From NCBI GenBank assembly GCA_037043455.1, contig JAWPHD010000004.1, positions 660,001 to 724,000 on the forward strand: a stretch of DNA of 64,000 nucleotides, in the 5' to 3' direction. Position numbers and translations under genes: made by a program. The notes beneath the pieces were generated by a model. That model saw nothing but the letters and a program-made list of their open reading frames with translations. It was not told the origin of the DNA and ran no database searches. This DNA is from Cyrtodaria siliqua. Taxonomy: Eukaryota; Mollusca; Bivalvia; Adapedonta; Hiatellidae. This document shows positions 1 to 11,633 of this stretch, piece after piece. Within the stretch, counting starts at the first letter, position 1. Every line of letters begins with the position of its first letter.

Positions 1-394
1 TGTAAAGTCTGTTTTCGAGTAAAATCATTGGAATGTCGTGGGTTTTCACAAGAAGGTATAACTGATTTATTATAATGTCGTTATATTAAATTATTTAACG
101 GAAATTCTAATTATTGGTGTACTGACGTTTGTTAAAAAAACAGTTCTGTTTGTTTAAGTGTATTTTTTAAAAGTTAAAACGAATTCAGATAGGAACCTCA
201 AAATGCATAGATATATTTCATAGTGTCATATACATTTGGTTTTGTTTCAAATTAAAACCTCTGTTCAAATATGGATGATCATAACACCAGTGCACTCGTG
301 CATTGTACAGTGATGCGTGTGTTCTATTGAATCAGTTCTTATATGTATAAATGGGATAACCATACTATTATATTACAAAAGTAAGTATAACAGT
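1..394. other. no gene recognised
   Basis: AT-rich sequence with no long reading frame, splice-flanked exon or repeat structure that I can support. Confidence 0.5.
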
Positions 395-690
395 CGAACA
401 GGAAATGTTACATTCACAGAAAACAGTCTACCAAAAACACGCAATCAAAGCAAAAAACAAATACAAGGACAAATACAAGCAAAGTATGGACAACAAAACG
501 ATGAGAGAGTTGACAACAGTGGTACTTCATATGAACGTTTAGAGGCAAAAGGCTGCTGAGTGTTTATTTCCAGTTAAACGGGATAGTGTAAGTAACGAAA
601 TCTCCGCCATACTATATCATACTACAAACTAGACACTGTGCAAAAAGGCATAAAAAGCCACAAACCAAGTACTCCATTACTTGGTGGAAG
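395..690 (-). repeat. old, diverged copy of the PLE 3' tail
   Basis: This stretch lines up, with many changes, to the 3' untranslated tail of the Naiad-type PLE at 4.8-5.3 kb. Shared landmarks in order are an AACAGG..ACATTCA start, an A/C-rich AAACACGCAA tract, GTTGACAACAG..GGTAC, and a distal AAAGCCACAA..GTACTC..ACTTGG segment near 650-680. There is no coding part. It appears to be an older subfamily than the tails inside the Polinton. Confidence 0.5.
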
Positions 691-1894
691 CCAGGCCAAC
701 AATATAATACTAATGTGAAAGAATCATTATGACAGTAAGTATATTCTATTAGTTATTGTGTAGTGGTGTGTGCAACATAATCAATACACCACTCAAGAAA
801 GTAATCATTTGTAGTTTACTCCGTTTACTCAAGATGTTCAAAGTACATATCGCAATGTAATTGTTAGCTTGTCAATTAATTTTACATTGTAATAAGGCTA
901 GAGGTTATCTGTAAACATTATGGTTGTCAATCCCAATATGAACAATGTCATGACACTGTGTTTGAGCTTCAATGTGCATTAGACATTAAAATAGGACCCC
1001 GAACAATATAATTATTGTTAATGGTATTATGCCACTAATTATTTTCCCCATAGACACCAATGTTAAAGTGTCACATATTAATGATTTGCTGCAAATTCAA
1101 CTCTAGTATTGATAATGCAGCAGTGTAATGTTCATACAGAAAACTAATTTTCCACTTGAAAAAATCACCAGAAAAGGTGGGGACAAGAAAGTTCTTGTTT
1201 GTTTACTAAACAGGTCAAGGGTACAGCTGTTTTCAATGATTGACTGTTTTCATTGCTCACAAAGTGTAAGCATAGAGTCGAAATTTCGAAAATGTTCATC
1301 AGTGATCCTGTAAAACTTATTGATACCCTTCTTAGATATACAACCACAAAATCGAATAGAAATGGGCAGTTTTCACCTACTTATAATGCCCGTTTTCATC
1401 AAAAAAGGAGGGATTACTATTTATTATAAGAACTACATCTCGGAGGCTTACATGTAATTAGTGGTGGTAAACCTAATGAAATAGTTTGGTCTGGAAAACT
1501 AGACGACTAGTTTTGTGCTGCATACATCATTACCATTAATTAATGGGATGGTTAATTTAAATTAATATTTAGTGATCTAAATACACATTGTTTGAATTGT
1601 ATGTACAACTGCTACTGATATAAACCGTATTTAAATTAATACTATGATTTATAAGCAAAACAACAGTCGAGTCGTCGAGATTTCCAGGCCAACATTTTCA
1701 GAAACAATATTTAAAGCGATGGTGACATGCGGCTTAATGATTAATTGCATATGCACATTTAACATGAGTGTTTTCATTTCTATTCAGACTGACACAATCA
1801 CTCTTTCAGATCGCCCCCAGTCAATTTAAACAAGAAATGCAGTTGTTTTAAGGCAAGATGATAGAAAGATAAATGCAGGTTTACAAGTAGACAT
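691..1894. other. no gene recognised
   Basis: AT-rich intergenic sequence. Short open frames overlap on both strands and none has a recognisable domain, codon bias or splice context. Confidence 0.5.
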
Positions 1895-2115
1895 AAATAT
1901 CGAACAGAAAAAGTAACATTCAAGGACCACAGACAACTACAAACACGCACAGAAACAAACGACAACTACATATACGAATAATGCGCAAGGTATGAAATTA
2001 CAAACAAAAAAGAGTTGACAATAAGGCTATCGCCTTGGAAAGGTCAGTGGCAAAAGAGGCCTCTGGGAGTTTAAACCAGGTTCTAGGGTGCTACACATTA
2101 AAACAGGGAAATATA
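1895..2115 (-). repeat. diverged copy of the PLE 3' tail
   Basis: Landmarks shared with the PLE tail are GAACAGAAAAAGTAACATTCAAGGA near 1,900, the A/C-rich CAAACACGCA tract, GTTGACAATA..GGCTA..CGCCTTGGAA near 2,010-2,040, GGTCAGTGGCAAA, and TTTAAACCAGGTTCTAGGGTG near 2,070-2,090. The copy is tail-only and has accumulated indels. Confidence 0.6.
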
Positions 2116-3084
2116 GAAGCAAAGTATTCAACATTACAAAATAAGGTTGACAACAGGATACAGTTTTGCAACATTCAGGTGCAAACAAAAATTGGCTATA
2201 TAGATATCGAACGATACCTTAATATTGTTAGTAGAATGACATGTCTGCTGCCTCGAGTGCGATCCTGTATATATTGGAGTTTCAACAAAATTGTCGAGAC
2301 AACGTAAAAGTCACTCGCTGAACGAGTTTTAGAACTAGATAGTCTCGTTGAAGAACAAAATAGACACAATAATGTATCGTTAGACGATACAAATGAGTTA
2401 ATCCGTGAAAGGGAAAACCATAGCACTAGACAAAAACTATGAAATGCGTGACTAGTATCTCCTGTAGAAATGGATGTGTATCTGACAGGATTGTCTAGGT
2501 CACAAGGCACAACTATAGTTCTGCGTATAAACCAGATTCTACTAAAAACAATTTCATTCATAGACAAGTCATAGTCATAGTTAAAACTACTGTGGTAAAA
2601 CAAATATATTTGTTCGAACGTTGAACAGATTGCGAGGCACTAATAATAGTTCCGCTATGCTATCGTCAGCATGGTACTGCAAGCGTTAAATACAATATTG
2701 GGGGTTTGTTTTGTTGTTTTGTGTTGTTGCTTTGTGGGTGTTTTTTTGTTGTATTTTTATTATTATTATTATTATTAGCATACTTTCTCGATGAATTCCT
2801 TACTCTTAAGAAGATATTGAATAACATGTTGATGATACGGCATTATGCCAATTTTCATATCTGCCGCCAGATCTGCCCTCAACCTATATCATCCCACGAT
2901 ATAACCCTCTGAAATTTTCATATAATAATATATTGGTAAAACGCATCAACAGAGAGCCAATGAATGAAAACCTGCTGCGACTGCGACATCTCGGTGACAA
3001 ACAAAACAAAACATTTCTTAAAATACTAGCACAGCCAAGATAATATAGTAGCAGACTCGGTTTTATTGAAGAAGTAGATCCAGG
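2116..3084. other. no gene; ATT microsatellite at about 2,755-2,778
   Basis: A run of about eight ATT units lies at 2,755-2,778, after a T/G-rich stretch. The remaining sequence holds no supportable gene. Confidence 0.5.
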
Positions 3085-3295
3085 CAACCACAAACAGACA
3101 CAGTAACAGACAACAGCTACAAATATGCACAAATGGCAATATATGACATTACAAACATTAACGGGTTAACAATAGGGCTACAGAAATGGAACGGTCTGTG
3201 GCAAAACAAAGGCCACTAGGGGTTAAAACCAGGTTCTAGTGGGCAACAAACCTCATTCTTAACCTATTGTCATCCCAATAAACGAGACAGTATCA
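3085..3295 (-). repeat. diverged copy of the PLE 3' tail
   Basis: The order of blocks matches the PLE tail: CCACAAACAGACAC, GTTAACAATAGGGCTAC, GGAACGGTC, GGCCACT, AACCAGGTTCTAG and TGTCATCCCAATAAA. It is the same orientation as the long copy that follows at 4.8-8.6 kb. Confidence 0.6.
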
Positions 3296-3596
3296 ATACA
3301 AATATCAGCGTCAGTTTATGAGAAGTAATGTAAGACGCAACACATCTGACGCGCCCTGACGGCTTAAGCGGTATTCTACTTCAAAGCGACCTAGTGTGGG
3401 CTCATTGATCCCAAAGGACGAGTATAAATAACAATATTGATTCGCAGGACGGGGATACTTTTTAAAGCCGCCACACTGCATTGAAAGAATTCTAGTTTGA
3501 ATATTAACAAAGATTGATAAGGGAGATCCTTTTGACGCAAAACACATAACAAAGAGAACACCTTTTTTTCAAATTTCACAATTTCCAAAGTAACCT

Positions 3597-4285
3597 TCAG
3601 TTGACGCATTGTTTTTAAGTCATTGACCTTCCATGTATGTCGCTGTCATGACCTTCCGTTGAAGTCATTGTTATTAAGTCACTGGCCTTCCATGTATGTC
3701 ATGGCACTTACAATCCGTTGATGTCATTGTTTTTAAGTTACAGACCTTCCATGTATGTCAATGTACTGACCTTCCGTCGATGTCATTGTTTTTAAGCCAT
3801 TGACCTTCCATGTATGTCTGTGTACTGACATTCAGTTGAAGTCATTGTTTTTAAGTCACTGACTTTCCATTTATGTCAATATACTGACATTCCGTTGATG
3901 TCATTGTTTTAAGTCAATGACCTTCCATGTATGTCATTGTACTGACATTCCTGTGATGTCATTGTTTTTAAATCAATCACTGGCCTTTCATGTATGTTAT
4001 TGTACTGACTGCCGTCATCGGATTTTTAAGTTACCGACCTTCCATTGTACTGCCCTTCCGTTGATGTCATTGTTTTTAAGTTACTGACCTTCCATGTATG
4101 TAAGTGTACTGATATTCCTATGATGTCATTGTTTTTAAGTCACTGACTTTCCATGTATATCATTTTACTGACCTTCCGCTGAAGTCATAGTTTTTAAGTC
4201 GCTGACCTTCTATGCATGTCAGAGTACTGACAGTCCTTTGGCGTCATTGTTCTTTCAGTCACCGACATTCCTCCGATGCCATTGT
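3597..4285. repeat. minisatellite, about 59-bp unit, about 11 copies
   Basis: An imperfect tandem array whose unit carries GTCATTGTTTTTAAGTCA, then GACCTTCCATGTATGTCA, then TGTACTGAC and TTCCGTTGATG. Copies differ by scattered substitutions and a few indels (for example near 4,010-4,050), so the array is not recent. Open frames across it are an effect of the repeat. Confidence 0.85.
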
Positions 4286-4627
4286 TTTCAACACCTCGAA
4301 AGCCCAGCATTATTAAAAAGCACGGCTGTAGTTCTTCTATATCTTAGAAAGCATTTGATTGCAATATGCCTTGGATATATAAATATTTAATTTTGTTTAC
4401 GGCAGGAGGCGTGTTTGGTAGTAATTAAGTAAGAGTTTACCTTTACATAAATCAAGTATTCTCGCCTGCGGTTAGCTTAATATGTAAATATTTAAAAAAA
4501 GTGTTTGATCGAAAAAGCCTAAAACAAATTTCTATTATCAATTCTTAGAAAATAAAACTATAACTAGATTTCCTGTGTTTAGTAAATATCCGTTTTAGAT
4601 AATGCCTTTATTATTGTCAAGACCTTT

Positions 4628-4853
4628 TGAATATCCTTAATATGGTTACATGAGTGAAAGTGGAACACATCCACATTTGAATCGCTATTTAAGGAAGGAT
4701 AGAAATATCGGACAGGGAACGCAGCATTCAAGGACGACAGTGAATATCCTTAATATGGTTACATGAGTGAAAGTGGAACACATCCACACTTGAATCGCTA
4801 TTTAAGGAAGGATAGAAATATCGGAAAGGGAACGCAGCATTCAAGGACGACAG
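4628..4853. repeat. 113-bp tandem duplication carrying the PLE 3' terminus
   Basis: Unit one (4,628-4,740) and unit two (4,741-4,853) are almost identical. Each contains the flank (TGAATATCCTTAATATGG and on) followed by the first ~45 bases of the PLE end (GGATAGAAATATCGG...). Only the second unit runs on into the full element. The duplication therefore spans the flank-element junction and arose with or after insertion. Confidence 0.85.
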
Positions 4854-7800
4854 TCAACCACGAATCACAAAAACAAACACGCAAACAGACAAACGAAAAG
4901 GCAAAATTAAAAAAATATAAACGACATCACAAACACAAAAGGGTTGACAATAGGGCTACTGCCTTGGAACGGTCAGTGGCATAGTAGGCTACTTGGGGTT
5001 TAAACCGGTTCTAGGGTGCACCAAACCTCACACTTACCCTACTGTCATCCCATTAAAACAGGACAGTGTAAATAAAGAAATCCCCGCCATGATCTAATCT
5101 CTAACCAACAAGGCAGCATCAATAGGCAATATAAGTAAAACACAAATATGCTCGTGTAAATATAATACAAAAAAAAACAATAGCCTAGAAAGCCACAATG
5201 AAGGTACTCAATGACTTGGCAGAAGCCAGAGCAGTAAGAGAATACACCATTAAGGGCACGACAAGAAAGATCATGGACAAACATCAAACGCCACCGTCCC
5301 GATGGGCTTTAGGTAGGCGTCATCTTTGGGTCCACAGCCTGTCCGGTCATCGCCAAGCATGCAGTACGTTGCAAAATGATAGGGTCATAATCTCTTTTGA
5401 TAAACTTTTTTACAAGTTTAACAAAGATAGTATGAACGTGATCATGACCAAGAATCTTACGAAGTTTATAAATCACATCACCATAGAAGTCAGGTTGTGA
5501 TAGTCCTTGTCGCAGAAGAGTCCTTAAAATACATTTATATTTGGAAAGAAGATCAGGGTTACGATAATAAAATTTTGCAAAGGTTTTACGAAGTTTATGG
5601 TAACGGTAACCCTGATTGAGTAACTTTTTAGTTATACAAAGATTACGAATATTAAAATCCTCAACTCGAGCACAAGCTCTAGAAAAACGAATAAGTTGAG
5701 ACAGATAAACCCCATAAGAAGTTGCTCGGGGAACATCCCCATCCAAGTGGGGATAATTAACAATGTCAAAATTAAAATCATCTCTCTTGTCATAGATTTT
5801 GCTAATTATTTTACCATTTTCAATCGAGAGATCTGAATCAAGAAAAGAAGCGTTATTATTAGATATATTTTCATTATTAAGCCGAAGTTCTTTAGGATAA
5901 ATAATATGAACCATAGTTGGAAAGAAAGGGTTGTCAATGTTCAGTATGTCATCCAGATACCGAGAGGAGTCATTAAAAGCTTCAATAACATCTGCCTGGG
6001 TATCTGGTGAAAGACTCAACATGAAATCCCTTTCATAGCAAAATAAAAACAAATCTGCGACAAGTGGTGCACAGTTCGTACCCATAGGGATACCAACAAT
6101 TTGTCTATAAACGGTGGTACCATACCTGACGAAAATAATATCTAATAGGAAGATGAGTGCTTCACAAACTTCATAGCAAGTCCACATAGTATAATTGTCT
6201 AAACTGCCGTTAGTGAAAAACGCTTTAATATTATTACATGCCAAAAATGTTGTATTTTCTCTAGCGAAAGTATTTTGAATAAGAGAAATTAGCTTGTCTT
6301 TAATAAGATGATGTGGTAAGGTTGTATATAGTGTCGAGAAGTCATAAGTACTTATTGATGAAACTTGACCTTTATTGAACATTTTATCAAGAACGTCTCC
6401 TGAATTTTTTATAGACCAAAATAAATTAATCCCACAGTTTTCATAAGTTTTATCACAATATAGTTTAACGTGATCTTTAACGGCAGTAAGACAAGAAGTT
6501 AAAAGTTTGGAGATGTTGCTGTGGTGCAGGCACTAGAATTAGAAATAAAACGAGCCTTATATGGATTGTTATGTAATTTAGGAATCCAGTACATGGTAGG
6601 CAGTTTATTTTGCTTATCGTTTACACCAGCCTTGAAAGTAGTGCACCGAGTGATATGTGCGGAAACAACATCATCCTCAGTATAATTAACTGGAGTATAC
6701 GAATTGGTGCTGCTGAGTTCCAGAGATAAAACATTGACGTAATGTAGGCGTCAAACAATAAATACATTATTAGCTGCTTTATCTGCAGGAACTAAAACTT
6801 TATTATGAAATTCCTGAATTCCCGATTTTAGATTACGAAAGGAAAACCTAGGTCTCGGAGGAAGTAAAGATTGATTAGCATTATAAAAGTTAATACGTGT
6901 ATCTATAATTTTAAGAATAGACTTTTTCCAAGTAGAAAGCGAGTTTGGGTCCGCATGTTCTCTACGACATCATTTTATACTAAAATCTTCAATGGAGTGG
7001 GCGATCTGGGCATGACAGGCATTAAAATCAATAGTTGAAGGTAATCTATATTTAGGACCTTTCGAAAACAAATGGCGAAAACGTTTATCAACAATATCAA
7101 AATTACCAATGATGACATGACCTGCTGGAGCATAGCATAATTTTGATGTGTTGCATTCACATTCCTTAGGAGTATTATGTACTATATCAAGGTCAGAAAC
7201 TATGTTGTTGTAGTTGAAAATAATATTTCTAATAGGCTATTTATACTTATAACAAATTACAGGACTTTCGGAATTTTTGAAATATTTTGGGATAGAATCA
7301 ATTACATGAGTATCCCGAAAAATACTAGGCATGTCAATGAAATCAATACCTTTATTAATATATAGTAGTTTTAGAAAATGCCAGACGTGATCAGACTCCT
7401 TGTCAATATGGGGTCGGAGAACATATTGTGTGTAGCTTTGAACTATGGAAGCAGTGTTATACAAGGGATCTGTACGAATGAAAATGTTGTCGGCTTCCTC
7501 GTCGATCAACTTTAGTGAAGAAATAGACAAAGAGGTAAGCCGTGAAAGCATAGAGTGCTTTCCAGACTGTTTAAAAATAGTATGTAAATCAGCAACAGAA
7601 AAAATTACACGCGATTTACGTTTGATGTTACCATTACGCCTAAGATCATGAGACCTAGACTTACGCTTTCGAATAGAAAATATAGAAAAAATGTCAATAT
7701 TAGGATCTTTAGAAATATTTCCTTCTTGATAAATATTGTCATTAATGCCGAGTGGATAAGGTGTCTGTAAGTTTTTCATCCACTTAAGTTCTGCAATATG

Positions 7801-8590
7801 TGTAGCTTTTATTTTGAAGCTTTTAGTAGCATCATTATCAAAAAATAAATATTCAACCGGTTGAACAGTTACGTAATTAAAATTATGACCTGACTGACGA
7901 AAGTGTTTGTACAAGTAATTTTTAACTTTTTAAGATTACTTGCATTATATTTGTGTTCACGAAATCGAACTTTTAAGGATCGACGTGTTTGTCCAACATA
8001 TTGTATACCGCAAAGTGGTGCATTTCAAGTCAGTAGTACGTGACTTGAGTAGTACGTCAATAAACAATTTACCATTAACAGCTGATTTAATGGTGGACTT
8101 GCACGATAAATAATTGCAACAACTGCACCTCTTAGCATTGCACCTATAAATAGAGGGAAACACCCTGCGTCTTGAATGAACTAAATGATTTCTGAAAGGA
8201 GACTTTATATGGTATTTCCTCAAAACAGGTGATCCTAGAGGAGTTACGGAAACTTTAAAGCCATTATTAAAAATCCTAGTAATATTATTAGAAGGAACAT
8301 GAAACGAGGTTGCCGAATGAAGATTTAAAGGTGTAAGGCGTACATATGGTTGAGTTCTAAGAAATGAAGAGTTATTTTGTGGAATTTGTATAGCAGAGTG
8401 TTACTAAAGAGGTGAAAGATTTTTTTTTAAACTTTTTGCTTAAAGACTCATAATTGTTTTTATGGTGAGTAATACCATTCTGTGAAAAGCGAAATAAGGG
8501 CCAATAAGTATTTATTAGAGATACGAAATAGAATCGTATCAAAGATCCATAAGAAATAATATTAGTAAACTTACGTGAGAAGTGTTGCTT
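4808..8590 (-). mobile_element. Naiad-type Penelope-like retroelement, long degenerate copy 1
   Basis: The element reads on the minus strand: a zinc-finger/GIY-YIG region, a CxC linker, reverse transcriptase, then a ~0.5 kb 3' tail (5,308 down to about 4,808). The order is nuclease first and RT last, the permuted arrangement published for the Naiad/Chlamys PLE clade; canonical PLEs have the nuclease last. The 3' tail recurs many times in this window. The 5' boundary is uncertain: homologous coding sequence can be followed to about 8,400 and a small hairpin-bearing segment lies at 8,605-8,635. No target duplication was identified because the 3' flank is tandemly duplicated. Confidence 0.8.
5309..8395 (-). 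pseudogene. PLE protein: GIY-YIG nuclease plus reverse transcriptase (broken)
   Basis: The single gene of PLE copy 1. From the N-terminus: a Cys-rich motif (RCNAKRCSCCNY, near 8,130), then a GIY-YIG core visible only in another frame near 7,975-8,005 (GIQYVGQT), then the nuclease end at 7,914-7,750 (ELKWMKNLQTPYP). A basic linker follows (RKRKSRSH), then the CxC motif (KECECNTSK, near 7,160). The RT carries YDFSTLYTTLP (motif A), GIPMGTNCAPLVADLF (motif B) and RYLDDI (the catalytic aspartates) within 6,382-5,309. Lesions are a frameshift inside GIY-YIG, TAG at 7,234-7,236, TGA at 6,972-6,974 (Trp in copy 2), a one-base loss near 6,520, and TGA at 6,751-6,753 that is shared with copy 2. The last block (6,382-5,309) is open for 357 codons. 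Confidence 0.8.
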
Positions 8591-8962
8591 CTTTCATTAC
8601 TTCTCATGAACAGACTCAATAAAACCGAGTCTGCTGCTTTATTCTTATAATTGTGTTTGTTGCTCTCAAAGGATCACCTTTATCAGAATTTATTACGGAC
8701 TGTTAAATGAGGTGCAAAACTCACGTCAGTGTCTAATGCAAGATAATAAGGAAAGTTAAGGAAAACCCTAAAAAATGGGCCAAAATGTCGATGAGCACAA
8801 CACCTTCAACGAGGTATATGAAACACACGTGTTTAAGGAAAACTGGATCAATGAATGTCATACAATCCCTGTAGGATGTAAAAATAACAATATTGATTGG
8901 ATGTACGGGGAGACTTTTTACGGTCGCCACACGGCACAAACAACACAATTGTGCAAATGAAG
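8591..8962. other. spacer between two PLE copies; small hairpin at 8,610-8,635
   Basis: No gene. A GACTC..GAGTC inverted repeat lies at about 8,612-8,633, and a related hairpin with a different stem sequence is found at about 30,890-30,910. Confidence 0.4.
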
Positions 8963-9810
8963 AAGGATAGAAATATCGGACAGGGAACGCAGCATTCAAG
9001 GACGACAGTCAACCACAAAACACAAAAACAAACACGCAAACAGACAAACGAAAAGGCAAAATTAATAAAAAATGCAAACGAGATCACAAACACAAAATGG
9101 TTGACAATAGGGCTACCGCCTTGGAACGGTCAGTGGCAAAGTAGGCCACTGGGGATTTAAACCGGTTCTAGGTTGCACCAAATCTCACACTTACCCTACT
9201 GTCATCCCATTAAAACAGGACAGTGTAAATAAAGAAATCCCCGCAATGATCTAATCTCTAACCAACAAGGCAGCATCAATAGGCAATATAAGTAAAACAC
9301 AAATATGCTCGTATAAATATAATACAAAAAAAATCAATAGCCTAGAAAGCCACAATGAAGGTACTTAATGACTTGGCAGAAGTCAGAGCAGTAAGAAAAT
9401 ACACCATTAAGGGCACGACAAGAAAGATCATGGACAAACATCAAACGCCACCGTCCCAATGGGCTTTAGGTAGGCGTCATCATAGGGTCCACAACCTGTC
9501 CGGTCATCGTACAATTAAAGAGGAAAGCATAGTGGCGAACTGTAAAAGGGTCCACCACCAAGCATGCAGTACGTTGCAAAATGATAGGGTCATAACCTCT
9601 TTTGATAAACTTTTTAACAAGTTTAACAAAGATAGTATGAAAGTGATCATGACCAAGAATCTTACGAAGTTTATAAATCACATCACCATAGAAGTCAGGT
9701 TGTGATAGTCCTTGTCGAAGAAGAGTCCTTAAATTACTTTTATATTTGGAAAGAAGATCAGGGTTACGATATTAAAACTTTGCTAAGGTTTTACGAAGTT
9801 TATGGTAACG
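8963..9810 (-). mobile_element. 5'-truncated PLE copy 3 (3' tail and RT C-terminus)
   Basis: Nearly identical to the 3' part of copy 1: tail from 8,963 to about 9,465, then the reading frame for the RT C-terminus (9,466-9,810, minus). It retains a short segment near 9,510-9,560 that copy 2 has and copy 1 lacks, so it does not derive directly from copy 1. It stops abruptly at about 9,810, inside the sequence matching TTTATGGTAACG, which marks the 5' truncation point. Confidence 0.8.
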
Positions 9811-10194
9811 ACTACGACAGTTGATGGTTATGCATCAGCATAGCTTGTAAAGCACCATTGCCTGGTAAGATATTTATTTAATATTTATATTGTATTGTGA
9901 AATGTGAATTTGATGACGCGCACCTTTCTTCATTTGAAATTACTTTATTAGAACCTTTTATCTTTACTTGTTACTTAATAATATTATTTTTTATTCCAGG
10001 CTGGTTGTTTTCTACCATAATAAAAGTAGAACTTGTATTCTACGTGTTTATAAATTACGACCAGGTAAGGAATCTCTCTCAACAATCCATTTTAGATCTA
10101 GTGTTATGCCTAAATAAAGCATGTTAAGAATTTATTTAATGCTCACACATCTGTAAATGACTTTTGATAAAAGTAGAAAAAACACACTGTCAAA
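9811..10194. other. no gene recognised
   Basis: AT-rich sequence with short frames only. Confidence 0.5.
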
Positions 10195-10465
10195 CATGAA
10201 ATGTAGCATACACAGAGCCCAGCCATCCAGAAACACGCATTCGAAACAAACGTCAAATACAAGGATACATATAATTCGAAACAAAGGACAAATACAAGAA
10301 TATATATCATTCGAAACAAACGACAAATACAATGATACATAGCATTCGAGAAACAAATGACAAATACAAAAATAAATAAAAGCAAGGTATGTGACACTTC
10401 ACATTTAAAAATGTTGACAACAGAGGTACCGCCTTTAAACTGTCGGCGCTAAAAAAAGTTGCTAG
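10195..10465 (-). repeat. diverged PLE tail with internal ~36-bp tandem units
   Basis: The right end (GTTGACAACAGAGGTACCGCC near 10,410-10,430) matches the PLE tail. The A/C-rich part (10,225-10,370) is a tandem array of about four units of ATTCGAAACAAACGACAAAT plus a TACAAGGATACAT-like end. The hydrophobic frame on the opposite strand is created by the repeat and is not a gene. Confidence 0.5.
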
Positions 10466-11505
10466 TTATTACTAAAGTGACGTGTTCTGCAAGCTTTTAT
10501 CACAAAGTAGATATGCCATGTCTGTAACCTTGGGTGGAAACCTGCAGATACTGCGTATCCACACGAATTCATGATAGCTCTCCAAAACACCAACTCTAGT
10601 GATGATTATTTTATTATTGTCGTTCGTAATAATACTGGTTAAATATAATTACAAAGTATAGTTACAAATATAATTGTAGTAAGATAGTGACATGTGGTAC
10701 ACATACGTGATATTATAGCCATCTTGTTATCTTACATCAAACTACTGCAACTTAAATTATTTGTTGTACTTTCCTGATAGATATTGCACAAAATCAGAAC
10801 CAAACGTCTAGAAAATGATTCGATTTTTCACCATTTTCACTAACATTGTACTCTTCTAAAATTAAAATATATTAACAGCACAACATTTTTGCATACCCGC
10901 TGAATGTCTTCCACCTGTTTATCTTTAGATATAGCTTTTTGGGGTCTCTGACTTGAAATCATTTGCCCCGCCGCGCTGTGGGTTAGATCCTTCAGGGGCT
11001 AGGAAACTTTATGTGAAGAAGCTATCCAGCTGGCTTGCGAAATAATTGACTTTGCAATCATCATATACATATACAGTGATAACATTTCAAGGTTATAACC
11101 AATTGTTTACTAACGTATACTTTTATTTAATTAAATTTGGTTTATTCATTTTCATTACGTACCTTTACGTATCTCTGTGTTTTGACCTATATTCCTATTT
11201 GAACTTAATTGAACTACATACTTGTCTTCTTTATCTAGGATACGTCCATTTTGTCATGCAAAAATAAAGATTAACAATTATTGTTGACGCTTGATTCAGT
11301 ATCTACAATTTACGTTCATATTGGCCATGGCCTCGATCGATAATAATTAAGTCAGGTAGAAACTTCATAAAAAGCAAATACTTTTCTATTAGGGACTTTG
11401 CTCATTGTTTACAAAATATCAAGAATGAGTGAATGGCGTTTTACGGCACGTCGACACGTACATATGACATATTGTGCGCTTAAAAGGATGAAAGATGAAA
11501 AAATA
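10466..11505. other. no gene recognised
   Basis: AT-rich sequence. Nothing beyond short unsupported frames was seen on either strand. Confidence 0.5.
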
Positions 11506-11507
11506 TA

Positions 11508-11631
11508 ACAGTACTACCCCCAAAAGCAAAAGTCCCAGTATCCACCATTAGCGGCAATGCACGCCTGACATCTCCTGCGCATATTGGGATATACCGGGTA
11601 TTAGTTTTGTGACTTTTGGGGGTCGTACTGT
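11508..11631 (-). mobile_element. mariner/Tc1-derived MITE with TA target duplication
   Basis: A 124-bp element with ~20-bp inverted ends (ACAGTACTACCCCCAAAAG left; the right end is its complement with one change). It is flanked on both sides by TA (11,506-11,507 and 11,632-11,633), the target duplication of the Tc1/mariner superfamily. Read on the minus strand, the interior encodes a Tc1/mariner-like transposase C-terminus (RRRCQACIAANGGYWDF) ending at a TAG inside the inverted repeat. It is thus an internally deleted transposon that kept only its tail. Confidence 0.85.
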
Positions 11632-11633
11632 TA

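Noticed and set aside
4808..5308. hammerhead ribozyme in the PLE tail
   Set aside because: Canonical PLEs often carry one, but no CTGATGA..GAAA core was seen on either strand, in line with the permuted clade lacking it.
6975..7160. small minus-strand gene, also present at 25,169 (+)
   Set aside because: It is an alternative frame over the PLE CxC linker; the real frame carries KECECNTSK in both copies.
9355..9705. 116-codon plus-strand gene (also near 5,198 and on the minus strand at 26,832-27,182)
   Set aside because: It is the antisense of the PLE RT C-terminus and tail, repeated at each copy.
10143..10397. hydrophobic membrane-protein frame on the minus strand
   Set aside because: It is the reverse reading of a 36-bp tandem repeat in a diverged PLE tail; the repetition creates the frame.
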